Source of the DNA: Tamarix chinensis
Taxonomy: Eukaryota > Streptophyta > Magnoliopsida > Caryophyllales > Tamaricaceae
Length of the DNA: 64,000 bases
Assembly (NCBI GenBank): GCA_030549775.1
Contig: CM060173.1
Location: 36,034,110 to 36,098,109 of the forward strand
Reading direction: 5' to 3'
Shown: in pieces, positions 56,073 to 64,000 of the stretch
How the letters are laid out: every line of letters begins with the position of its first letter
Numbering within the stretch: position 1 is the stretch's first letter
The notes under the pieces: model-generated
The model's database searches: none
Told to the model about the DNA's origin: nothing
Seen by the model: the letters and a program-made list of their open reading frames with translations, nothing else
Position numbers and translations under genes: made by a program

Positions 56073-56517
56073 GACCTCATTTTAGTTCTCATCCAACTAA
56101 TTATTTGCTTATATTAGATAACTAGATAGTAAAGAATGGTTAGAATGTAACTAGGTAGGTAAAGGGGATGGGTATAATGGAATTTTTTTAACCATGACTG
56201 CCACTATAAATATGGGTAGCCTAGACACAATAAAACACACTACCCCCCTTGAATTACAAATCAAAATTTTCTAGCTCCCTAGGTCCGCCCTCTATAAGGT
56301 TGAGTGAAAACTTTGTTTTGAGTGAAAAATCTCATAACTTTTATCTCAAGTGTTGAAACCTTTAATGGTAGTTGTGAGTGTTTGTTATTTGGCTACCTTA
56401 GATCAAATATTATCATACTCCTCATCTCTTTTCTCTTTTTTAATTTTTAGTGGTCAATTATCCCATAAGCCACCATCTTCCATTAAGCATGTTCCAACTT
56501 GTTTAGCATATGCATCA
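56073..56517 (+). repeat. Smaller LTR, forward copy with internal flank
   Basis: It matches 36222-36668 including the GCTGACCTCATTTTAGTTC segment before the LTR start, and it ends GCATATGCATCA. The 175-bp spacer to the reverse copy (55898-56072) has GAGCTTAAGGATTGCAATCC and is not repeated elsewhere in the window. Confidence 0.75.
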
Positions 56518-57130
56518 GATGTTAATTGTTATGTTTGAAAATGGATGAATTTAGGCAATATCTAATTATGTTTTAGTCACAAATCTAACATGTGCAATAT
56601 GTATTCATTGGACCTTCTATGCTATGGGATAATATGTTTATTTGTTGCATGATAGTGTATGTATTTATATGACCAACCCAAATTAAGTTACTCATACTAT
56701 TAAATGTGTAATTTTCTCCTATTGAGGCATTTTCTTCTTAGCTCTATTTCTTATTCCTCTATCTGCATCTACTTACCTTTTTCATCACATATTTTATTGC
56801 TTTTTAATGTTAATACTTTATAAAATTGTAATAAAAATGCAAGAGTTTATTCTATTTCTTTTATTATCATGTATTATTTTATTTTATTTTTTGGAAAAAG
56901 TCTCAAGAATTGGGTTATTATTAGAGCAACAAATCATTTTAGTTTATTCTATTAATGTTTATTCTATTTCTTTTAATAATATTCTAACTTTGCCAAAAAC
57001 ATTTTCCATTGCTATTACTACTCTTGCCTTTATATCTATTCTTACCAATTTTATTGAGCTAGATTTTTCAAAATCTTACTAACCTTTTTTTTTCTTTAAA
57101 TTCATATGACCAACCCAAATTCATATGATT
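56518..57130. other. AT-rich spacer
   Basis: A 91-codon frame at 56807-57082 is hydrophobic (Ile/Leu/Phe-rich) because of T-rich sequence. It has no initiation context or family match, so it is not called. CATATGACCAACCCAAATT occurs twice (56667 and 57104), a direct repeat of about 20 bp. Confidence 0.45.
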
Positions 57131-57135
57131 GGTAT

Positions 57136-58733
57136 TGAAATGCCCCAGAATTATTTATTTTTAAGAAATATTATTAAATAAGGATTTATTGGGAAATTAA
57201 TTTAATTTTTTTATTTGGAATAAGAGGAAATTATTTAGGGAAAATTAATAGGAACTTATGAATATTTTTATAAAGGAAAAACTAGGCTTTTTGTTAATTA
57301 AAAAGGAATTTAGGAAAAATATTTTAAAAAACCCTAAATTAGCCTAAAAAGAAAATTTAATATTATTTTAAATAATTTTTTTATTTTAGATACCTAAATT
57401 ATTGAAATTAATTTATTTAAACCCATAACCTTAAATTTTCCTTTCCTCTTTTTCTTTTTTCTTTTTCTTTTCTCCTTTTTCTTTCCTTTCTTTCTTTCTT
57501 CTTCTTTTCTCCCGCCAATTGGGCCTGACGCAGCCCAACCCACCACTCCTTCTCCTTCCTCCATGACCCAGCGTCGTTTCCTCCTTTATGCGGCATCCCA
57601 ACGCCGCATTTTGACTCGCTTCTAGTTGAGACGCTGTGTCTCATTTAATGACCAAATTAACCGGTGCTGACCGGCCCGGTTCTCTCCCTTTTCTTTTCTT
57701 TCCCGACCGACCAGTTCACCCCCTCCCTCCTTCCTTCTTCCTCCCTTCTCCTCCATTGACGTAGCCTGCAACTTCTGCCCCCCAAAAATGGCGGCGCCGG
57801 CCACGAGGACTTTGATGGGCCGATTCACCCCTCTTTTTCTTCCTCTTGACTCGCACATTAGCTTGGCATGATCTATTATCCTCAACTCTCGCTCGTTCCC
57901 TCTCTTTTGCTTCGTGAAATTTCGACCCTAACCCAAACAATTGCCGGCCAATTTCTGCCACCGGCCACCCAAACCCTAGCATCCAATACCATCTTGCCGA
58001 CCTTCAAAACCCTAGTAACCCATCTAAACTCTATAAATAGCCTAGTTGTGGATGTTTTTGAAACTTCTTCTTTCCCGAAACCCTAAGTGAAAACCGCCCG
58101 CCACTTCAACTTCAGACGCATCTTCCGCCGCCGATAGCCAACCTTAGCGTCTTCGCCGCATCCCAAATTTTTCCTTGCAATTCCCTCTAGCTAACTAAGC
58201 CCTCCAAATCCCTCGATTCGTCTCGCACGAGCTGTCATAGCCGTGCGAAATCTCTTGCCCATCTCACAAAAATCTGTACCCCGCAACCTTTAAGCAGCCG
58301 TCCGCCACCACTACCGCCACTTCTATTGCCCTTTGCACCACCCAAAAACTCCCTCTATTTCTCCTCCACCGAAACATAACTTTATTTTCTTTTTTCCCCT
58401 TCTCCTTCCCTCCTTTTCTTCATCTTTTTCCCTTTTAGACTATTTTTCCGGCCACCATCGTGCACCACCGTCGGTGCCGCCCATCCCTGCCGACTCAAGG
58501 TGAAACCCTATACCTTCTTAGATCTTTCTTTATATTTATTTACATTTATTCTATTTTTATTCAAATTTGCATGGTTATTCGATTATTATTATTATTGTTA
58601 TTATTATTATTATTATTAGATGGAATATTAATGCTAACTTTTCTTTGCAGGGTAGAGAGTAGGAATAAAATAATTAGGGTTATTAGTTTCGAGTTTAGGT
58701 ATTATTTGAATTATTATATGTTTTATTATCATT

Positions 58734-58767
<34 letters not shown>

Positions 58768-59111
58768 GTATAATTATTTTTTATTATTATCTTTAATTAT
58801 TCTAGAAGGGCAAAGACCTTATTATTTTGTTATCATTCGCATCTATGCTTTAAAGTATTATTATTACTATTTTTATTATTAATAATAATAATATTATTAT
58901 GATCTTTATTATTTTAATATTGTTATAAATAATATATGTTATTAATATTATTGAATGGTATTTTATTATTTAGGGGTAGGGTCAAAACCCCACCTTGTAA
59001 TTTTTAAGGCTTTGATTATTATTATTATTAAGATTTCTATTAATATTACTATTATTAGTAATAGTTTGTTATTATTAAAATTATTATTATTATTATTATT
59101 ATTATTTTAAG
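57136..59111 (+). mobile_element. Giant LTR, 5' part, interrupted by a LINE
   Basis: It starts TGAAATGCCCCAGAATTATT (preceded by GGTAT as a candidate target duplication). It has an AT-rich start, a pyrimidine-rich block (57430-58460) and a GCAGGGTAGAGAGTAGG acceptor-like point (58648). ATT microsatellites carrying GGGTAGGGTCAAAACCCC follow. The order matches the giant LTRs at 28301 (minus), 29983 and 36669. The element should resume after the LINE at 63979 and run past the window edge. Frames within the pyrimidine-rich block (57417-57982 antisense, 57868-58086) are composition artefacts. Confidence 0.6.
58583..59108. repeat. ATT microsatellite cluster
   Basis: ATT tracts lie at 58581-58618, 58737-58767, 58862-58900 and 59015-59105. 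The last tract is the LINE insertion point. Confidence 0.9.
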
Positions 59112-59135
59112 AAAAATTGGAAAATTATATCAAAA

Positions 59136-61396
59136 TCATAATGTACAAATGAAATTGTAGAAGTGATCTACCCTTCCTATCAAACTAACAAACTTTTCCT
59201 TCCTACTAGAATGAAGGCAAAGGGATGACATAATCAAGGCAATCTTATAAGCTACCCCTCTCAAGTCCCAATTTCTATTAGAGAAAATACAATTATTCCT
59301 AGCTTTCCAAATTTCATAAACAGCCATAGCTTAAAAACTTGAATAAAATTTGGAGACTCTAGCCTTTCTGTGTCTACTTCTTTCCAAGGAGGTAAAGACC
59401 CTATCAATGAACCCATATCTGATTCTGAAACCACCAGTTTTGCCTATAGCAGACCAAACTTTCTTCAATTCAGCACACTGACTGAAAAGATGCAGTACAG
59501 ATTCATTTTGGGAGCAAAAGCAGCACCTCTGATTGATGGAAGGCAGGAAGGTGCTTATATAATCCTTAGTGGGTAGCTTGGACTGGGCAGCTAACCATAA
59601 AATAAATTTATGTTTGGGAGCTGCAAAATTGGACCAAAAAAATCTTCTCCAGGCCACCTTAGGTGCAGAAAATCTGATAGAGTCATAGAACTCAGCAATG
59701 GAATACACTTTGTCACACTGCCATTACTGGATAACTAGAAGGAGGACATGTCTGAGAGAAAAAATTTTCTGCATTAACCCTGAAGCTGTGCAGGGTAGAC
59801 TGCAGGAGAACAAATCTTGACTTTTAATATAATAAGCATGCACCTATTTATCCAAAGTGCATCCTTATCCTGACATAAATGCCACAACAACTTTCCTACT
59901 GCTGCTATATTCCATGAAGACAAGTCTAATAAGCCTAAACCTCCTTCTTTCTTTGGTAAACAAACTACTCTCCATGCCACTAGGGCTCTTTTAGTAGAAG
60001 ATACCTTACCAGACCAGAGGAAAGCTCTGCATAGGGCCACCACTTTATGAATTATCTTCTTGGGGAGAATAAAAATTTGACTCCAATAATTAGTAATACC
60101 AAAGATGACAAATTGTAAGAGTTGTAACCTGCCAGCATAGGACAAGAGTCTATTAGACCAATGCTGCATATGACCAACAATTTTATTAACCAATTCCAAC
60201 ATGTTTGCTGCTTTAAGCCTGGAAGCATCAAGAGGGACACCCAAATATTTGAAAGGAAAAGACCCATCTTGAAAAGGAAGAACATATTTGATATCCTACC
60301 TTAACCACTGAGAAACTCCACCCATGAAAATCAAACTCTTAGCAGGACTAATATGGAGGCTAGAGCAAGATGAGAAATTATCCAATACCTCCTTAATGGC
60401 TTGCACTAAACCAATATTAGCTTTGCAGAAAACCAACAAGTCATCAGCAAAACTCAAATTTATGATTTTCAGCTTCTTGCACTTAGGATGCCCCTGAAAC
60501 TCACGCCTAATCCATAGGGATAAGAAAGCCCTATTAAGGTACTCCATAACAATAACAAACAGAAAAGAGGACAAGGGATCTCCCTACCTAAGCCCTTTCA
60601 ATCCATAGAAAGGGGACTGCAATTTATTATTAATAGACAATGTATAAGGAGCAGAAGAAACACAAGCCATAATCATCTTAACAAAATGCAGTGGAAAATG
60701 AAGGCCTAACGAGACCTTTTCTAGTAATTGCCAATCTACAGAATCATATGCTTTCCTTATGTCTATCTTCAGCATACATCATGGTGAAATGTTCTTCCTA
60801 TTGTACATATGCAACAATTCTTGAGCCAACAGAACATTATCTCCAATTCTTCTTCCCTTGATAAACCCTAATTGTGAAGGATGAATAATGGAAGGTAAAA
60901 CACCCTGCAACCTCCCTGTAAGAACCTTGGCCAAAACTTTATAGACCACATTGCAACAAGAAATAGGTCGAAAGTTAGCTATTAGGGGATGAGAACCAAT
61001 TTTGATAGACCCATAAAAGAAGGCAAAGAAGCTGTTTGAAAACATCTTCTAATCACCAGCTACAAATCCTCTCCAACCACATTCCATGCAGCTTTTAAAA
61101 AAACCAGCTGTAAATCCATTAGGTCCAGGAGCTTTGAGATTTCCCATAGACCATAGAGCTTCTTTAACCTCCTGCATAGAAATAGGATGTAACAGATCAA
61201 GTTGGTGTTGAACAGAAAGAAAAGGACCCAATTTCAACACATCCTCTGAAACCAAACTTGTAGCACCACCTCTCTGACCTAGTAAATCTTTGTAGAAAAC
61301 CACAAAAGCTTGTGCAATATCATCACTATTACAACAAACCTGATCTGTGTTAAGCTGAATCTTTCTAATGAAATTATGGTCTTGTCTTACCTTCAT
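59136..61396 (-). pseudogene. LINE reverse transcriptase and zf-RVT domain
   Basis: Minus-strand blocks: LKAPGPNGFTAGFFK (61140), NFRPISCCNVVYKVLAKVL (60985), QLGFIKGRRIGDNV (60870), MLKIDIRKAYDSVDW (60775, first catalytic Asp) and GLKGLR followed by a stop where family members have QGDPLSP. Then come SSFLFVIVMEYL (60570) and LSFADDLLVF (60445, catalytic DD). FLWSGKVSSTKRALVAW and GGLGLLDLSSWN follow at 60020-59930. CCFCSQNESVLHLFSQC, the zf-RVT signature, is near 59510, and a C-terminal EIWKARNNCIF is at 59320. Stops between the blocks (about 61048, 60778, 60583 and 60295) prevent translation as one protein. Confidence 0.9.
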
Positions 61397-61564
61397 GACA
61401 GAGAAAAAATAGTGAGAGTTTGAATCTCCTAACTGCAGCCATTTAATCCCAGACTTCTACTTGAGAAAGCATTCCTCACAAGAAGCTAGGAATTCATATG
61501 ATTTTAATTTATATTTCTCTTCCTATTGCAGAGAAACATTAGCAGGGTTTAGAGATAAGGCCTC

Positions 61565-62530
61565 TTATCTCTTGTGTAACTTCTCTCTAGCCATTTGAAC
61601 TCTAGAAGAAAGATCTCCAAAGTTAGGTCTATTAAAGACTTTCAACTTGGACTTAACAATATGCATATTAATCTGAAACATCTTAAAAATATGTGAGTGA
61701 GAACTCTTCCAACATTCAGCTACCAGAGGAATGAAATTAGGATGCAATGTCCACATGTCATAGAACTTAAAAGAACTTTTAAACTGAGGAGGAGAATCAT
61801 CTAAATTAACCAAAGAGGGACTGTGATTAGAAAAAAGAGTCTCTTTAAATTGAGCACAAGACAGAGGAAACTTGGATATCCAGGGAATATTAACTAGAAC
61901 TCTATCCAACTTGGCCATAATTAAATTGTCACCCAGAATTCTATTAGACCAAGTGAATTCGAGGCTTGAAAAAACAAGATCATGCAATAAGACAGAGTTG
62001 CAGCAATCAACTGCTTTAGTTACATCAGGACCATTAATGGCATTTCCTTGAAACTTCTCTGCAGCTTGGAATCCCACATTAAAATCACCCAAAACAATCC
62101 AGGGATCATTAACCACCTGATGATCATCTAAAGCTTGCCAGAGAGCTTTCCTTGCACTACCTGTATTGAAACCATATACAAAAGAAGCATAGAAGTGCAT
62201 ATTAATCTGAACAGCATAAACTGAAATATGAAGAAATTGCTCATTACAAAAGATGAGCTGGACATCCCAAATTCTACTATCCCAAATGCACCAAATTCTC
62301 CCATTTGGATGAGAGCTGTAGTTGTCTAACCTGCTCCAGTGAGTTCCCAGTTTAGCACAAATACCATTAGCATTCACACTTTTCACTCTAGTTTCCAAAA
62401 GACTAAACAAGGACACTTTATGCACTGAGAGCCAGTGCTTAAGCTCCTTCTGTTTATAGGGTTTATTAAGCCCTCTAACATTCCAAGCTCCTATCACTGG
62501 AACCAGGATGAGGAGCCAAAGGGATACCAG
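61565..62530 (-). pseudogene. LINE APE-type endonuclease domain
   Basis: The open frame at 62623-61565 carries the fold's motifs: AWNVRGLNK (Asn metal site), LLETRV (catalytic Glu), GRIWCIWD, WIVLGDFNV (Asp/Asn pair), FTWSN, AKLDRVLVN and SNHSP. The last motif is SDHSP in active enzymes, so the Asp next to the catalytic His has become Asn. This endonuclease would nick target DNA for target-primed reverse transcription. The domain itself is uninterrupted. It is separated from the RT by stops between 61565 and 61396. Confidence 0.9.
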
Positions 62531-63938
62531 AGTCAAAATCTTGAGAGAAAAAAGGATCTGCATGTTCCTGAGGGATATCTGCAGAGGAATATAAACATGA
62601 AAACCTATTCTCAGCGCAAACATTGTTTGTGGACTTGATGCTCTTGGAAAAGTGAGTCCGCCCTTCTACAGGAGCAACAACCTTGTCCTTTCCAGAAAGT
62701 AAATCATTGACAGGAGGAACTACATTGTAGCTAGGTCTAGGAACATTGGGATCATCCTTCCTTATCTCCTTGTCTACCTTCTGGCTTAAAGTCTGAGAAC
62801 CTGATTGCCTCAAGGGAACTTTATGCCAGAATGAGCCCCCTTTCTCCCCTTTTGATTGACCTACAACACTAGGGACAGACTGAATAGCATGATCATCACT
62901 CTGGATCCTAGATCCCTTACATTTATCAGTAGAATGGCTAGCCTCATGACAAGCATTACAGAAACTAGGCCTCCATTCATATATAACTCTCTGAGTCAGG
63001 ACTTCACCATCGGGGTTGACTAAATCCACATAATCAACCAGTTACTTGGACACGTCCACTTCTATTAACATGCAAGCATAAGAGATTCTGTCTCCAGCAG
63101 AAGTTATCCCATCCAAATGAAGAGGCCTTCCAATAGCACTACCAATTCTACTTAAGGAATCCACATCCCAATAATCCAAAGGCAGGTTAACAAGCTTCAC
63201 CCATAAAGGCATAAACTGGAACTTTTCCTTAGTGAATTGAAATTTTTGATGCCATGCCTTGAGGATAAATGACCTATTGAAGAAAGACAAAAAAGGTTTG
63301 GATAACACCCAATCTCTATCCTCTTGAGATTCAAACTTGAACACTACAAACCCTTGGTCATGAAGCAACACCTTCGGTTCTCGAACCCCTGAATAGTTTC
63401 TCTTTACATATCCAACCAATTGAGACATGGTTGATCGAAACCCAATAATGTAGCCTACAACTGCCCATTACCAGTCATGACAATTTTTCTCCACCATATC
63501 TTTCTGTAAGGTGAATTGAATCCTATCCCCAACCCTCTCAAGGGGGACGTAGGTCAGGGAAGCACCTTGAAGGGGGAATCGATTACCTGCAACCAAGTCT
63601 TTCCATGAAGAAACCAAGGGTCGAGTTTTGACCTTCTCAGAATTCAGCGGCACACGAGAATCCATACCAAGAGGGTCCATTCCCTTATCATCAATAGGGA
63701 CACCAGAATCTGAAATAACAATAGGTTCAAGATTATTAACCCTAAGAAAATCCCCCTAAACAACGTTACGCTCGGCATGGACCATGCATGAAGAGTCATC
63801 ATGTGATAATGATTTATTCGAAACATCCATTGAAACTTGACCATCCCTATCCTGTTCGATCCGATCAATCCCTACACTAGAACCTCTTGAAGCCATCTTC
63901 TTCTTCTTGGCAGCCAAAGCACTCCTCGTGCGAGCCAT
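62475..63938 (-). pseudogene. LINE ORF1: DUF4283 RNA-binding protein with zinc knuckle
   Basis: The first ATG (63938) opens MARTRSALAAKKKK, and the frame stops at 63756. Further pieces are 63680-63468 (SWKDLVAGNRFP) and 63428-63042, which has FVVFKFESQEDRDWVLS and MPLWVKLVNLPLDYW of the DUF4283 fold. 63029-62475 has VIYEWRPSFCNACHEASHSTDKC (given here for its CX2CX4HX4C spacing, residues Cys, Cys, His, Cys). A Ser/Pro/Lys-rich C-terminus follows and overlaps the endonuclease start. ORF1 proteins of plant LINEs coat the RNA. Three stops or shifts break it. Confidence 0.85.
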
Positions 63939-63978
63939 GGAGGAGGAGAGAGGAGAGAGCCCCTAGGGTTTTCTCTAT

Positions 63979-64000
63979 TATTATTATTATTATAATTATT
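63979..64000. repeat. ATT tract, continuation of the interrupted giant LTR
   Basis: ATTATTATTATTATAATTATT continues the microsatellite that precedes the LINE on its other side. The rest of the LTR lies beyond the window. Confidence 0.6.

Larger units (their letters stand above)
59112..63978 (-). mobile_element. Nearly full-length LINE (L1-type non-LTR retrotransposon)
   Basis: On the minus strand it starts GAGAAAACCCTAGGGGCTC (63978) and ends near TTTTGATATAATTTTCC (59120). It encodes, in order, an ORF1 with DUF4283 and a zinc knuckle, an APE-type endonuclease, reverse transcriptase and a zf-RVT region. At 4.87 kb it is close to a complete plant L1. Several stops and frameshifts disrupt both ORFs, yet most motifs survive, so it is younger than the LINE at 44600. 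It lies within an ATT tract of the giant LTR (ATT repeats on both sides, 59040-59106 and 63977-63991), which hides the target duplication. Confidence 0.9.

Noticed and set aside
56807..57082. 91-codon hydrophobic frame
   Set aside because: T-rich DNA gives Ile/Leu/Phe runs. There is no homology signature or gene context.
57417..57982. Overlapping Lys/Glu/Arg-rich minus-strand frames
   Set aside because: They are antisense to the pyrimidine-rich block of a giant LTR. The composition explains them.

Overview
The window reads as nuclear DNA of a flowering plant, probably a eudicot. It is AT-rich, carries one spliced host gene with GT-AG introns, and is otherwise dense with plant transposable elements: chromodomain-type Ty3/gypsy elements primed by tRNA-Met, LINEs with a DUF4283-like ORF1, a hAT-type element, and very long LTRs that begin TGTAATACCCC and end GTGTTACA. 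I see no bacterial-type operon, CRISPR array, rRNA or tRNA gene.

Layout. 1-907 is the 5' part of a giant LTR on the minus strand. 1833-5276 is a truncated minus-strand Ty3/gypsy element (LTR, tRNA-Met primer site, gag, protease, RT/RNase H remnants). 5438-11320 is a minus-strand chromovirus whose RT-integrase-LTR segment (about 5603-7893) has been flipped in place. 12045-20053 holds four exons of a DEAD-box RNA helicase like plant RH14/DDX5, ending in an SR-rich tail. Its third intron (6.5 kb) carries a deleted LTR retrotransposon (14336-17131) and a MITE-like repeat. 21137-22873 is a non-autonomous hAT-type transposon with a perfect 8-bp target duplication. 23820-28300 holds two diverged copies of one LTR-like sequence, one interrupted by a 958-bp solo LTR.

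28301-41046 is a nest of giant LTRs. A minus-strand copy (28301-36221) is interrupted by a 3.9-kb solo LTR (29983-33888). A 4.4-kb solo LTR (36669-41036) sits inside a smaller LTR, with a perfect ATATG target duplication. 41150-43539 is a chromovirus pol remnant with its 3' LTR. 44600-46782 is a 5'-truncated LINE. 48052-48905 (minus) is a previously easy-to-miss intron-containing pseudogene fragment of NADP-dependent isocitrate dehydrogenase. 49155-50680 holds two LTR-element fragments. 51374-56515 is decayed LTR material, including an inverted pair of LTRs. 57136-64000 is another giant LTR (5' part) into which a nearly complete minus-strand LINE (59112-63978) has inserted at an ATT microsatellite.

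How it works together: only the DEAD-box gene looks capable of encoding a host protein, and its 5' exons (Q motif, Walker A, motif Ia) are not found in this window. Everything else is transposable-element sequence, mostly decayed. The less ordinary observations are the clean in-place inversion of the chromovirus with short duplications at both junctions, and a family of giant LTRs that share a fixed internal order of sequence modules, including a conserved palindrome, yet have no visible internal coding region.
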